64,000 bases of DNA from Paraburkholderia metrosideri (GCF_904848625.1 NZ_CAJHCP010000007.1:124001-188000); one strand, 5' to 3'; shown: positions 1 to 9,131, counted from the stretch's first letter. Notes: generated by a model not told the origin, from the letters alone. Numbers and translations are program-made.

Positions 1-64
1 TGGCGTCGGCCTTGCCGGCGGTTTCAGCGACTGCGGCGGCGTTCAGGATTTCCGGAGCGTTCAT
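1..64 (-). CDS. ttcA: tRNA 2-thiocytidine biosynthesis protein TtcA, N-terminal fragment
   Basis: Only the first 21 codons are inside the window; the reading frame runs off the left edge. The start ATG lies 3 bases after the folB stop, so the two genes are probably cotranscribed. The visible N-terminus (MNAPEIL followed by an Ala-rich stretch) resembles what I recall of Burkholderia TtcA, the ATP-dependent enzyme that thiolates cytidine 32 of some tRNAs. No catalytic motif is visible in this piece, so the name rests on the N-terminus and on gene order only. Confidence 0.5.
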   Translation of the reverse strand, partial: MNAPEILNAAAVAETAGKADA

Positions 65-67
65 GGC

Positions 68-463
68 TCAATCCTCTTTGATACGGAAAACTTCGACGCC
101 GACCGCGTCGCAGTCCGGGTACACGTCCGGCTTCTCGGTCGACACGCGCGCCGCCCGCACCAGCGGATGCTCGAGCATGGTCTTCACGAGGTCGTCACAC
201 AGGGTTTCCTGCAAGTGGATATGGCCCTGCTCGACGCGACGCGAAATGGTGGAGCGCATGAAGTCGTAATCGACGACTTCGTTCAGCTTGTCCTGAACCG
301 GCGTGGACAACGCGAGCGGCACGAACAGTTCGACGTTGATCACCACGCGCTGTTCGCCGCGCTTTTCGAAATCGTGCACGCCGATGTTGATGTGCACTTC
401 GTAATTGCGCAGAAAAAGGCGGCGGCAATCGGCGAGCCGGGGATGCGAAAGAGCGGCAAACAT
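68..463 (-). CDS. folB: Dihydroneopterin aldolase FolB
   Basis: A 131-residue protein of normal FolB length. It converts 7,8-dihydroneopterin to 6-hydroxymethyl-dihydropterin and glycolaldehyde in cytoplasmic folate synthesis. The FolB landmarks are visible: GVHDFEKR near residues 28-35, HLQET with Glu86, and the STEKP segment with the conserved Lys111 near the C-terminus. The frame is open further upstream, but the ATG at 463 is chosen because it follows GGAAC at a usable distance and gives the family length. It sits 100 bases downstream of a pteridine-reductase-like SDR and 3 bases before ttcA, so a short pterin/folate operon is likely. Confidence 0.93.
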   Translation of the reverse strand: MFAALSHPRLADCRRLFLRNYEVHINIGVHDFEKRGEQRVVINVELFVPLALSTPVQDKLNEVVDYDFMRSTISRRVEQGHIHLQETLCDDLVKTMLEHPLVRAARVSTEKPDVYPDCDAVGVEVFRIKED

Positions 464-563
464 GTTCGTTCCAGTCAAAAAAGCGTGCGAAGCACGCAAA
501 GGGGCGCTTTGAAGCGGAAAATCTGCCGGTCTGCCATGTGGGACAGACAAGCAAGGCCGCGCG

Positions 564-1403
564 TCAGGCGCCCGTCAAAAACATCACGTCGCGCGGCAGT
601 GGCAGCAGATGCTGCCCGCCGTCGACCACCAGCGTCGTTCCGGTGACGCCCGCTGCATCGGCGAGATACAGCGCGGCGGCGACAATATCGCCGGGCCGCG
701 ACGCGCGACCCAATGGCGTAGTACGGTGTGCGGCTTCGAATCCATCCTGCGTCTGATCGCCGGATTGCAGCGTCAGACCGGGCGCGAGCCCGACCACGCG
801 CACTTTCGGCGCCAACGCCTGCGCCAGTGCGACCGTGGCTGTCTGCAACGCCGCCTTCGACAGCGTGTACGACAGATAGTCCGGATTCATGTTGTACAGC
901 TTCTGGTCCAGCACGTTGATCACGACACCGCGCTGACTTTCGTCGGTGCGCGCGGCTTCGGGCGTCGCATCGAACAGCATACGCGCCAGCACCAGCGGCG
1001 CGCCGAGATTCATCGCGGTCAGCTTCAGCAGTAGCTCATAGCCGACGTTGTACGCGGTGTCCTCTTCGAAACGCGACGCATTGTTGACGATGCACGCCGG
1101 CCGCCCGAGCGCCGCGATGCAGTCCGGCAACAGCCGTTCGACCTGCGCCTCGTCGCCCAATTCGGCCTGCAGCGCCACCGCGCGACGGCCCAGAGCGGTA
1201 ATTTCCGCGACGACTTCGTCGGCGGCTTCCCGCGATTCGCCGTAGTGAACTGCCACGTCCCAGCCGCGTGCGGCAAAACCGAGCGCGAGCGCGCGCCCAA
1301 TCCGACGGGCGGCGCCGGTAATCAGTACGATACGCGGCGCTTCGCGGGTGTCAGGCGAGCCGGCGGCGGCGATGTCCACGGGGGTGTCCGAAGAAGCGGT
1401 CAT
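564..1403 (-). CDS. Pteridine-reductase-like short-chain dehydrogenase (FolM/PTR1 type)
   Basis: A 279-residue SDR with the nucleotide-binding motif TGAARRIG (residues 29-36), NNAS (107-110) and the catalytic Tyr179-x3-Lys183 pair. The usual catalytic Ser is replaced by Asp166 in the segment NVLDQK, 13 residues before the Tyr. That spacing and the TGAA(K/R)R motif are those of pteridine reductase PTR1, so I infer an NADPH-dependent reduction of dihydrofolate or dihydromonapterin rather than a fatty-acid or sugar substrate. The next gene downstream is folB, which supports a pterin role. The start is only 13 bp from the divergent methyltransferase start. Confidence 0.78.
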   Translation of the reverse strand: MTASSDTPVDIAAAGSPDTREAPRIVLITGAARRIGRALALGFAARGWDVAVHYGESREAADEVVAEITALGRRAVALQAELGDEAQVERLLPDCIAALGRPACIVNNASRFEEDTAYNVGYELLLKLTAMNLGAPLVLARMLFDATPEAARTDESQRGVVINVLDQKLYNMNPDYLSYTLSKAALQTATVALAQALAPKVRVVGLAPGLTLQSGDQTQDGFEAAHRTTPLGRASRPGDIVAAALYLADAAGVTGTTLVVDGGQHLLPLPRDVMFLTGA

Positions 1404-1404
1404 T

Positions 1405-1410
1405 TACAAT
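1405..1410 (+). promoter_or_regulatory. Possible -10 box TACAAT for a leaderless methyltransferase mRNA
   Basis: TACAAT lies 6 bases before the methyltransferase ATG at 1417, so transcription initiated from it would begin at or next to the A of the start codon. No clear -35 hexamer is seen at 16-18 bp and no Shine-Dalgarno sequence precedes the ATG. The whole divergent intergenic space is 13 bp, so any promoter here must overlap the SDR start. Confidence 0.3.
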
Positions 1411-1416
1411 ACGGGG

Positions 1417-2613
1417 ATGAATCCGAAAGCTCACCAACCCGATAGTTTACCTGCTCCCGGCCCGAGCGCGCTTGCACAGTCCGAAGCGCTGATCGCGCAG
1501 ATCCGTTCCGAGCTGGAAAATGCGGGCGGCTGGCTGCCGTTCGACCGCTATATGGAGCGCGCGCTGTATGCGCCCGGACTCGGTTATTACAGCGGGGGCG
1601 CGCGCAAATTCGGTCTGCGTGGCGACGACGGCAGCGATTTCGTGACAGCGCCGGAACTGTCGCCGTTGTTCGCCGCGACGCTCGCACGCCCCATCGCGGA
1701 GGCTTTGCAGGCGAGCGGCACGCGCGACGTGATGGAGTTCGGCGCGGGCACAGGCAAACTCGCTGCGGGCTTGCTGAACGCGCTCGATGCGCTGGGCGCG
1801 GAGTTCGACAGCTATTCGATCGTGGATCTGTCCGGCGAATTGCGCGAACGTCAACGCGAGACAATCGCGGCGGTTGCACCCGCACTGCTCGCTAAAGTCC
1901 GCTGGCTCGAGGTTTTGCCGGAGCGGTTCGAGGGCCTGGTGATCGGCAACGAGGTGCTCGATGCGATGCCGGTGCGGCTTTTCGCGTTCACGGGCGACGT
2001 TTGGCATGAGCGCGGCGTCGTGTGGCGCGACGACGCGTTCGCGTTCGACGACCGTCCGGTTTCCAGCGCGTCTGCAGACCTTGCGTTGCTGTCGGAAATC
2101 GAAACGAGCGCCGGCGACGACTACATCGCCGAAACCCACGAAGCCGCCAGCGCATTCACGCGCACCATCTGCACGATGCTGGCGCGCGGCGCGGTGTTTC
2201 TGATCGACTATGGGTTTCCGCGTCACGAGTACTACCACGCGCAACGCGCGCAAGGTACGCTGATGTGCCACTACCGGCACCGCGCACATGGCGATCCGTT
2301 TTTGTACCCGGGTTTGCAGGACATCACCGCACACGTGGAATTCACCGGTATCGCCGAAGCGGGCGTCGAAGCGGGCGCAGACTTGCTCGGTTTCACGTCG
2401 CAAGCGCGATTTTTGCTGAACGCGGGCATTACCGAAGCGTTGTCGGAGATCGATCCGGCCGACGCTGCAAAATTTCTGCCTGCGGCCAATGCGGTGCAGA
2501 AGCTGTTATCCGAGGCGGAGATGGGTGAACTCTTCAAGGTCATCGCCTTTTCGCGCGGACTCGACGACACGCTGCAGGCATTTTCCAGCGGCGACCGCTC
2601 GCATACGCTGTGA
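1417..2613 (+). CDS. MidA/NDUFAF7-family SAM-dependent methyltransferase (COG1565)
   Basis: A 398-residue class I methyltransferase. Family features are GYYSGG near residues 56-61, DFVTAPELSPLF near 74-85, and the SAM-binding glycine loop EFGAGTGKLA near 107-116. In mitochondria the relative NDUFAF7 methylates an arginine of a complex I subunit; bacterial substrates are not settled, so only the fold and cofactor are firm. The ATG at 1417 is chosen because it starts just before the conserved region; the frame opens earlier, but that extension is antisense to the divergent SDR gene. There is no obvious ribosome-binding site. Confidence 0.85.
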   Translation: MNPKAHQPDSLPAPGPSALAQSEALIAQIRSELENAGGWLPFDRYMERALYAPGLGYYSGGARKFGLRGDDGSDFVTAPELSPLFAATLARPIAEALQASGTRDVMEFGAGTGKLAAGLLNALDALGAEFDSYSIVDLSGELRERQRETIAAVAPALLAKVRWLEVLPERFEGLVIGNEVLDAMPVRLFAFTGDVWHERGVVWRDDAFAFDDRPVSSASADLALLSEIETSAGDDYIAETHEAASAFTRTICTMLARGAVFLIDYGFPRHEYYHAQRAQGTLMCHYRHRAHGDPFLYPGLQDITAHVEFTGIAEAGVEAGADLLGFTSQARFLLNAGITEALSEIDPADAAKFLPAANAVQKLLSEAEMGELFKVIAFSRGLDDTLQAFSSGDRSHTL

Positions 2614-2644
2614 TGTTCGGCCTACTTTGCCCCAGGAACGCGCG

Positions 2645-2839
2645 ATGATCCGCTGGCTGTTGACTACGTTTATTGCAGTGGCGGTGCTGTCGTCCTGCTG
2701 GCCGTGGCTCAGAAAAATCGGCATTGGCCGGATGCCCGGCGACGTGACGCTGCGCATGTTCGGGCGTGAATACCCGTTTCCGTTTATGTCGACGCTGGTG
2801 TTGTCGATGCTGTTATCGCTTGTGGCAAGGCTGTTGTAG
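2645..2839 (+). CDS. DUF2905 family small membrane protein
   Basis: A 64-residue protein with an N-terminal hydrophobic helix (about residues 3-20), a short loop containing KIGIGRMPGDVTLR and a second hydrophobic helix at the C-terminus. The glycine/proline loop between two helices is the DUF2905 pattern. The function is unknown. It follows the methyltransferase by 31 bases and AGGAACGCG precedes the ATG. It converges with cca. Confidence 0.8.
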   Translation: MIRWLLTTFIAVAVLSSCWPWLRKIGIGRMPGDVTLRMFGREYPFPFMSTLVLSMLLSLVARLL

Positions 2840-2865
2840 CTTTGGTTTGCCTAGGGCCTTGACGT

Positions 2866-2902
2866 TCGATCACGGCCGCATGCGCGAACCTACCGTGATC
2901 GA
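2866..2902. terminator. Hairpin between convergent DUF2905 and cca genes
   Basis: A perfect 10-bp inverted repeat (TCGATCACGG at 2866-2875, CCGTGATCGA at 2893-2902) with a 17-base loop lies in the 83-bp space between two converging genes. There is no clear T tract on either side, so it may be a weak bidirectional terminator or a 3' end protector. Confidence 0.45.
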
Positions 2903-2922
2903 CAACGCAAAGAGCCGCCGCC

Positions 2923-4155
2923 TTACCCCAGCGCCGCTTCCACCGCGTGAACCCGCTCCTGATGCACCGCGTCCTTGATGCCGGCTGGCGCATCGGCAAG
3001 CCGTTTGGCCACCGCGCCGGCATCCACGCCACGCGCGGCAACCAGCGCCAGGCGCAAGCGCTCAGCCTGCGGATAATCGCGCGTCTCGAACCCAAGCCGC
3101 CCCCGTGCATCCGCCTCGCAAGCCTGCAACGCTTCCGCAAAGCGCGCGGGTTTGCGGATCGCATCGCTACGTTCCAGCAAGCGCACCAGCGCAGCCGCCC
3201 CCATGTCCATCACGCGATGAATGTTGCCGTGCTCGCGCGCCACCAGCAGCGCCAGATCGCGGCAATCGTTGGGCACACGCAACCGTTCGCAAAGCGGCTT
3301 CAACAGATCGACACTGCGTCCCTCGTGGCCGATATGTCGTGGCAGCACGTCTTCGGGCGTCGTGGCCTTGCCGAGGTCGTGCGTCAGCGCCGCGAACCGG
3401 ACCGGTAGCGCATAACCCTGCTGCGCGGCATGATCGACCACCATCATCACGTGGACGCCCGTATCCACTTCCGGGTGATAGTCGGCCCGTTGCGGCACGC
3501 CATAGAGCGCATCGATTTCCGGCAGAATCCGCGCCAACGCGCCGCATTCACGCAGCACGCCGAACATCCGCGAAGGCCTTTTTTCCATCAACCCACGCGA
3601 AACTTCCTGCCACACGCGTTCGGCCACCAGCGCATCTACCTCGCCGTCGGCAACCATCTTGCGCATCAGCGCCTGGGTTTCCGGCGCGACGGTGAAGTCG
3701 ACAAAGCGGGCCGCAAAACGCGCAATCCGCAGAATCCGCACGGGATCTTCGAGAAACGCATCGCTGACATGGCGAAAGAGTTTCGCCTGCAAGTCGGCCT
3801 GGCCGTTGAACGGATCGATCACCGGGCCAGTCAACTCACCGTCCGGGCGCACTTCCCGCGCCATCGCATTGACCGTCAGGTCGCGCCGCGCGAGGTCCTC
3901 TTCGAGCGTGACGTCCGGTGCATAGAAAAACTGGAAGCCGTGATAACCCGCTGCCGTCTTGCGTTCCGTGCGAGCGAGCGCGTACTCCTCGTGTGTCTGC
4001 GGATGCAGAAACACCGGAAAATCCTTGCCCACCGGACGATAACCCTGCGCCACCATCTGCTCCGGCGTCGCCCCGACCACGACGTAATCGCGATCCAGCG
4101 CCGGCACGCCCAACAACTCGTCGCGGATCGCGCCGCCTACCGCGTAGATCTTCAT
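2923..4155 (-). CDS. cca: CCA-adding tRNA nucleotidyltransferase with HD domain
   Basis: A 410-residue enzyme that adds or repairs the 3' CCA of tRNA. The N-terminal GGAIRDELLG (residues 7-16) and DRDYVVVG are the class II nucleotidyltransferase signature, followed by RRDLTVNAMA. A central HD phosphohydrolase region is visible in HVMMVVDHAA and LTHDLGKATTP, giving the multifunctional gammaproteobacterial/betaproteobacterial form. The ATG at 4155 is chosen because it overlaps the stop of the upstream gst gene by four bases (ATGA), implying coupled translation; the protein then starts directly with MKIYAVGG. The longer frame upstream is overlap with gst. Confidence 0.96.
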   Translation of the reverse strand: MKIYAVGGAIRDELLGVPALDRDYVVVGATPEQMVAQGYRPVGKDFPVFLHPQTHEEYALARTERKTAAGYHGFQFFYAPDVTLEEDLARRDLTVNAMAREVRPDGELTGPVIDPFNGQADLQAKLFRHVSDAFLEDPVRILRIARFAARFVDFTVAPETQALMRKMVADGEVDALVAERVWQEVSRGLMEKRPSRMFGVLRECGALARILPEIDALYGVPQRADYHPEVDTGVHVMMVVDHAAQQGYALPVRFAALTHDLGKATTPEDVLPRHIGHEGRSVDLLKPLCERLRVPNDCRDLALLVAREHGNIHRVMDMGAAALVRLLERSDAIRKPARFAEALQACEADARGRLGFETRDYPQAERLRLALVAARGVDAGAVAKRLADAPAGIKDAVHQERVHAVEAALG

Positions 4156-4805
4156 GGGCATACGTCTTGGTACGGAATCGCATGAGTTTCGCCGCGCGAC
4201 GCATCGATCCATTCACGGACTGCCGGCAATGCGTTGATCCGCTCGACATAAGCCAACGCGGTCTCGGACAACCCCGGCTGCCACGTGTTGAAGCGCATCA
4301 CGACCGGCGCGTACATTGCGTCGGCAATGCTGAACTCGCCGAACAGGAAAGGTCCGCCATACGTGTCGAGGCAGTCGCGCCAGATCGCCTCGATTCGCGC
4401 GATATCGGCCAGCGCCTCGGGCGTCGCGTTCTTGCCGGGAAACGATGCACGGATATTCATCCACATGTTCGAGCGCAATGCGCCGAAGCCCGAATGCATC
4501 TCCGCGCTCACGCAGCGCGCGCGGGCACGCGCCGCCGGGTCGCGCGGCCACAGCGCATGCTGCGTGAAGCGCTCGGCCAGCGTTTCGGCAATCGCCAGCG
4601 AATCCCATACGGCCGCCCCTGTTTCATCGATCAGGCATGGCACCTTGCCCGGCCCGTCAGGCGCGAAAGCGAGAACTTCCGCAGTCGTACTGGGCCGGTA
4701 CAAATGGACCAACACCTCTTCGAACGAAATGTCGAATTGCTTCAGCAGCAGCCATGGGCGCATCGACCATGACGAATAATTCTTGTCACCAATAATCAGC
4801 TTCAT
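4152..4805 (-). CDS. Glutathione S-transferase family protein
   Basis: A 217-residue cytosolic GST-like protein. The N-terminal thioredoxin-fold domain is recognisable from MKLIIGDKNYSSWSMRPW, where the Ser pair at residues 11-12 is the likely glutathione-activating position, and PCLIDETG before a beta strand. The C-terminal half is helical. It lies between the NDUFA9-like gene (49 bp upstream) and cca (ATGA overlap). The substrate cannot be inferred. The frame is open 26 codons further upstream, but the ATG at 4805 starts exactly at the conserved first strand. Confidence 0.88.
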   Translation of the reverse strand: MKLIIGDKNYSSWSMRPWLLLKQFDISFEEVLVHLYRPSTTAEVLAFAPDGPGKVPCLIDETGAAVWDSLAIAETLAERFTQHALWPRDPAARARARCVSAEMHSGFGALRSNMWMNIRASFPGKNATPEALADIARIEAIWRDCLDTYGGPFLFGEFSIADAMYAPVVMRFNTWQPGLSETALAYVERINALPAVREWIDASRGETHAIPYQDVCP

Positions 4806-4854
4806 GCTTTGTCTTTCTGTTTGACCTGGTTGAGGCGGAAAAAAAGAATGTGCT

Positions 4855-5808
4855 CTAACGACCCGCGGTCGCGCGGAACGCATCGAAGCGCGAACGCGTC
4901 GACGCGCCGGTCAGATAAGTCGGCGCGATCGTTTCGATGCTAGTCGGCTCGATGCCGAGTTCAGGTGCGACAGGTGAGCTCAGCACATTGTCGACTTTCA
5001 TCGAATCGAGATTGTCGCGCGAGATCACCGGTTTGCCCGGCGCCATTTCAAACGTGAGCGCCTGCAAACGCGCGAACGCTTCCGGCAGACGGATGATCCG
5101 TGCGTGCTTGCCGATCACGTCGCCGCAATAGCTGACGAGGTCTTCGAGGGTATAGACGGTCGGGCCGCCCAGTTCGTAGGTGCGGCCGCTGGCGGCGTCG
5201 AGATCGATCACGTTGGCAATCGCCTTCGCCACGTCGCCGACGTACACCGGCTGGAACTTCGCGTCGGGCATCGCCAGCGGGATAGCCGGAAACATACGTT
5301 GCAGGAACGCGAATTTATTGAGGAATTCATCTTCAGGACCAAACACCACGGACGGACGAAAAATCGTCCACGCCAGATTCGCTGCGTGCACCGCTTTCTC
5401 GCCGTCGCCCTTCGAGCGCGCGTACATGCTCGGGCCGTTCGAATCGGCACCGAGCGCGCTGATGTGAATCAGCCGATGCACGCCCTTGCCTTCACACGCG
5501 GCCACGATGCGGGTCGGCAACTCGACATGCATTCGCGCAAACTCCGAACCGTAGGGCTTGCCACGGTTGCCGTTCAATGTGGCCACGAGATTGATCACGC
5601 AATCGGCGCCCTCGACGAAGCGCGCGAGCTGGACCGGATCGAACACATCGGTTTCGATCACGTCGATAGGCAACAAGGTGAGATGGCGGGCGTTATAGCG
5701 CCGCCGGGTGGCGATGCGGACGTCTTTGCCCAGTTCGACAAGCGAGTTGACGAGGTGGCTGCCGATAAACCCGGAACCACCGATGATCGCAATGGCTTGA
5801 TGTCGCAT
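4855..5808 (-). CDS. NDUFA9-like NAD(P)-binding protein (extended SDR)
   Basis: A 317-residue atypical short-chain dehydrogenase. GGSGFIGSHL near residues 9-18 is the glycine-rich nucleotide loop; INLVATLNG and MYARSKGDGE follow in the family order. Proteins of this group are annotated as complex I NDUFA9 subunit family or NAD-dependent epimerase/dehydratase, because they resemble a mitochondrial complex I accessory protein. A bacterial role in quinone-related or membrane lipid metabolism is suspected but not shown. First gene of the probable operon with gst and cca. Confidence 0.82.
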   Translation of the reverse strand: MRHQAIAIIGGSGFIGSHLVNSLVELGKDVRIATRRRYNARHLTLLPIDVIETDVFDPVQLARFVEGADCVINLVATLNGNRGKPYGSEFARMHVELPTRIVAACEGKGVHRLIHISALGADSNGPSMYARSKGDGEKAVHAANLAWTIFRPSVVFGPEDEFLNKFAFLQRMFPAIPLAMPDAKFQPVYVGDVAKAIANVIDLDAASGRTYELGGPTVYTLEDLVSYCGDVIGKHARIIRLPEAFARLQALTFEMAPGKPVISRDNLDSMKVDNVLSSPVAPELGIEPTSIETIAPTYLTGASTRSRFDAFRATAGR

Positions 5809-5888
5809 TTTCGACTCCCTGGTGGAAGCCGCGGCAACGGCTGGCGTGGCGCGCCGCGGCCTCGGGCGAGGCAGCGGCGGCACGGCGC

Positions 5889-7856
5889 TTACGGTGCGAT
5901 GTAACCCAGACGCGCCTTCAGCGATTGCGGACGGCCTTCGAACAATGCCGCGTAATAGACCGTGTTGGACAGCACGTTCTTCACGTAGTCACGCGTTTCC
6001 TGGAACGGAATCGCTTCAGCGAAGATCGCGCCTTCAACCGGATGCTGCAACGAAGCGCGCCAGTTGCGTGGACGGCCAGGACCCGCGTTATAGCCGGCGG
6101 TGGCCAGCACGGCGGACCCGTCGAACTGATTGTAGATCATCGACAGGTAGTTGGTGCCCAGCAGGATGTTGGTGTTGATGTCGTTCATCTGCTCGCGCGA
6201 AATCGGGCCGAGGCCGATCTTTTTCGCGACCAGTTGCGCGGTGCCCGGCATCAACTGCATCAGCCCGCTCGCGCCGACTTCGGAGCGCGCATTCATGATG
6301 AAACGCGATTCCTGGCGGATCAGGCCATACGCCCACTCCACGTCCAGCCCATTGGACTGCGCGTCGCGGTCGACGATATCGCGGAACGGCGACAGATACC
6401 GCAGCGAGAAATCGTGGTCGGTCTTCGTGCGATCGGCCGTGTTGACGGTGCGGTCATAGAGCTGGATACGGCGCGCGTATTCGGCGGCTGCGAGCAGTTG
6501 CCGGTCGCTCATGGTGCGCAGCGGCCAGTTCCATTCGCGATTGCCTTCGAGCCGCAGATTCATTGCATAGAAGCGTTGCGCCAGATCGAAGCCAGGCGTA
6601 TTCGCAGCCTGCTGGACTTCGGCGTCGCTGACGGTGGTCTTCTGCGGCACCATGATCTTCTGGCCGAGTTCTTCCGAAGCCAGTTGGCCGTAGAAGTTGA
6701 AGCCTTGCGAGATCGACGCGAATTCCTGGTTGGCGGTGGCCGTGTCGCCAGCCTGCTTGAGCGCACGGGCATGCCAGTACACCCACGACGGCTGGTTGCG
6801 CAGCGCCTCGGGCATCTGTTCGATCGACCAGCGCACCATGTTCCAGTCGCCCGCCAGCAGCGCGGTGCGGGTACGCCATTCATACGCGGGATTCGACAGC
6901 GGCGCATTCGCCGACAGGCGGTACCAGTCCACTGCGCTCGGCATCTGCTTGGCGGCGGCCTGATAGGCAATCGTGCCCCACCCGATTGCGCGCTCCGGCG
7001 AATTCAGCGAAGGCGCCACCGACGCAAACGTCGCCGCAGCCATAGCCGGGTCGTTGCGTGCCATGCGGGTGATCGCGAGCAACGCCAGTTGATGCGATTG
7101 CGAATCCGGACCGACGCCGCGCGCCAGCAACAACGGCGGCGTACTGGTGGCCTGCGCGAACAGCGTCGGATCAGGCGGGTTGTTGCTCAGTGCGTCGAGC
7201 AGCTTGCTGCCGGTGTTGGTGTAGTTCTGCTCATACGCGAGGCGGATCTGTTGCCAGATGTCGTCGGTGCTGAACTGGCGGCTCACGCCCAGCATGGTGA
7301 TCAGGTCGACGCAGCCGTCGCCATACCATTTCGGATCGACCAGTAACGCACGCGCGGCATCCGCCACGTTCTCGCCACGCGATGCGCGCGATTCGAGCGC
7401 GTAACACTTCACCTGCGTGTCGTCGTTCAACACGAAGCGCGCGTATTGCTGATCGAAGTTGCGCCAGTCATGACGCGTGCCGAGCACCGTGAGGTAGTCG
7501 TTGCGCATGCGGTCGGCGATGGCCTGGCCGTCGTACTTCTGCAGGAATGCCAGCACCGGTGTGTCCGGCGCGTCAGTGCGCGCATGGCCCGACGAATCGA
7601 ACAATTGCGGCTTGATCTGGAAGTACTCCACATATCCAGGCGCCGGATAGTTCGGGATCATGCTGGCCAGCTGGGCGGCACGCGCTGCGTCGTTATTGCG
7701 GGCCGCTTCACGCAACTGGACGAAGGTCTGGTCGTCGTCGGTGAGCTGCGAAATGGGGATGGGCTTGACGGCTGAGGCTGTGCTGCACGCGACGAGTGCC
7801 GCAGCGGCGAGCGCCAGACCGGCCGCGCGATATACTCGGTAAAGGCGTTTTGACAT
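5889..7856 (-). CDS. slt: Soluble lytic murein transglycosylase, lipoprotein form (Slt family)
   Basis: A 655-residue periplasmic enzyme that cleaves peptidoglycan glycan strands to 1,6-anhydromuropeptides. The N-terminus has a signal peptide ending in a lipobox-like LVAC (Cys at about residue 24), suggesting membrane anchoring. A long helical superhelix follows, then a C-terminal lysozyme-like domain with the catalytic Glu516 in RQESRF, and GASGLMQLMPGTA and GYNAGPGRPRNW motifs. Length and order match Slt70. It is divergent from 5-formyl-THF cyclo-ligase with 20 bp between the starts. Confidence 0.94.
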   Translation of the reverse strand: MSKRLYRVYRAAGLALAAAALVACSTASAVKPIPISQLTDDDQTFVQLREAARNNDAARAAQLASMIPNYPAPGYVEYFQIKPQLFDSSGHARTDAPDTPVLAFLQKYDGQAIADRMRNDYLTVLGTRHDWRNFDQQYARFVLNDDTQVKCYALESRASRGENVADAARALLVDPKWYGDGCVDLITMLGVSRQFSTDDIWQQIRLAYEQNYTNTGSKLLDALSNNPPDPTLFAQATSTPPLLLARGVGPDSQSHQLALLAITRMARNDPAMAAATFASVAPSLNSPERAIGWGTIAYQAAAKQMPSAVDWYRLSANAPLSNPAYEWRTRTALLAGDWNMVRWSIEQMPEALRNQPSWVYWHARALKQAGDTATANQEFASISQGFNFYGQLASEELGQKIMVPQKTTVSDAEVQQAANTPGFDLAQRFYAMNLRLEGNREWNWPLRTMSDRQLLAAAEYARRIQLYDRTVNTADRTKTDHDFSLRYLSPFRDIVDRDAQSNGLDVEWAYGLIRQESRFIMNARSEVGASGLMQLMPGTAQLVAKKIGLGPISREQMNDINTNILLGTNYLSMIYNQFDGSAVLATAGYNAGPGRPRNWRASLQHPVEGAIFAEAIPFQETRDYVKNVLSNTVYYAALFEGRPQSLKARLGYIAP

Positions 7857-7876
7857 CGTTGTTTCTGGAGCGCGAA

Positions 7877-8470
7877 TTGAACCCAAGCATAGCATGCAAC
7901 CCTATCCCGGAATCGAAAAAGGCGTTGCGTCGAATGCTATTGGAAGCAAGGCTACAAGCGGCTTCCGACCCGGCCTGCAACGTCGCGCTGGGCCGTCGTG
8001 TGCTGGACGCGCTGAAGCACTACGAAGCGGACAGCGTGGGCTTCTACTGGCCGCTCGCGGGCGAGTTCGACGCGCGCCCCGCAATCTCTGCCTGGCTGGC
8101 CGCCAATGCACAGCGCGAAGCCAGCTTGCCGATTGTCAAAGAACGCGGCGTGCCGCTCGAGTTTCATGCATGGACGCCTGAGACGCCGATGAAAATCGGC
8201 CATCACAAGATCGCTGAGCCGACTTCCGGTCGCGCGGTGGTTCCCGCACTGCTGTTCGTGCCGTGTGTCGGATTTGATGCCGATGGCTACCGGCTCGGAT
8301 ATGGCGGCGGTTACTACGATCGCACGCTGGCCGCATGGCCGGGATCGAAGAAGCCGATCACGGTGGGCATCGCGTATGAAGCGTGCCGCACGCAAGATCT
8401 GCAACGTGAAGCGCACGACATTCCGCTCGATCTGATCGTGACGGAAGCCGGGCTTTATCCGCCACGTTGA
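7877..8470 (+). CDS. 5-formyltetrahydrofolate cyclo-ligase, TTG start
   Basis: A 197-residue enzyme converting 5-formyl-THF to 5,10-methenyl-THF with ATP. The GYGGGYYDR motif (residues 141-149) is diagnostic and ESKKALRRMLLE is the basic N-terminal nucleotide-binding segment. The frame is open upstream, but the TTG at 7877 is preferred: GGAG at 7867-7870 stands 6 bases before it, it lies outside the divergent slt gene, and it gives the family length. An ATG start further upstream would lie inside slt. Confidence 0.9.
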   Translation: MNPSIACNPIPESKKALRRMLLEARLQAASDPACNVALGRRVLDALKHYEADSVGFYWPLAGEFDARPAISAWLAANAQREASLPIVKERGVPLEFHAWTPETPMKIGHHKIAEPTSGRAVVPALLFVPCVGFDADGYRLGYGGGYYDRTLAAWPGSKKPITVGIAYEACRTQDLQREAHDIPLDLIVTEAGLYPPR

Positions 8471-8534
8471 GTTGATTTCAGGCGAACGCGGCGGCCCGGC
8501 GCTTCATGCCTTCGCGCCAACCGGCCAACCAGGC

Positions 8535-9047
8535 TTATAAAGATGCCGCCGCCCGCGCCGCCGTGTCGTACAAACCGGACGCGTTGCGCATCAACTGCGC
8601 CGCGTCGCCGATCTGCTCGTTGGTCAGCCCGCTTTCCTTCAGCGTTGAAATCAGGCAGCTCTCGCGCACTTCCCGATACTTCAGACACAACTCGCGGCCC
8701 ACGTCGGTTGCCGAGAAGAACACTTCCTTGCCGGTCTTTTCGCTTTTTACATACCCTCTAGCTACGAGCTTCTTCAACGCGTACGTGGCGATGTGCGTGT
8801 CTTCGATGTTCAGCACGAAGCAGATGTCCGCCAGTTTCTTGCGACGCTCACGGTGGCTGACATGATGAAGCAGCGATACTTCGATGGCGGTCATGTCCTT
8901 GTCGCCGGCGGCCGACATGCAACGCACCATCCACCGGTTGAACGCATTGCCGGCCATGATCAATGCGTACTCGAGTTCGGACAGTTCCGCGCTGGTCTCG
9001 GACACGAGATGTTCCGAGGAGACGATCTTGGTGGGATGGCGTGACAT
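8535..9047 (-). CDS. Winged-helix (MarR-like) transcriptional regulator
   Basis: A 170-residue protein with a predicted winged helix in the middle (roughly residues 50-125), including SLLHHVSHRERRKKLADICF, a likely recognition helix around THIATYALKKLVARGYV, and a wing with KTGKEVFFSAT. It is divergent from pxpBCA, and the 219-bp space between them carries three phased TTGATA boxes. The likely roles are autoregulation and control of 5-oxoproline catabolism, which is inference from position. The ATG at 9047 is chosen over the longer frame because the upstream part is a poor, Arg/Pro-rich read-through of the promoter. Confidence 0.75.
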   Translation of the reverse strand: MSRHPTKIVSSEHLVSETSAELSELEYALIMAGNAFNRWMVRCMSAAGDKDMTAIEVSLLHHVSHRERRKKLADICFVLNIEDTHIATYALKKLVARGYVKSEKTGKEVFFSATDVGRELCLKYREVRESCLISTLKESGLTNEQIGDAAQLMRNASGLYDTAARAAASL

Positions 9048-9131
9048 GGCGGAAATTCTCGAGGAAACGGGATGGAAAGGTGACGGGAGTGTACGACGCG
9101 CCGCCCGTCCCGGCGAGCCTGGCAAAAACGC

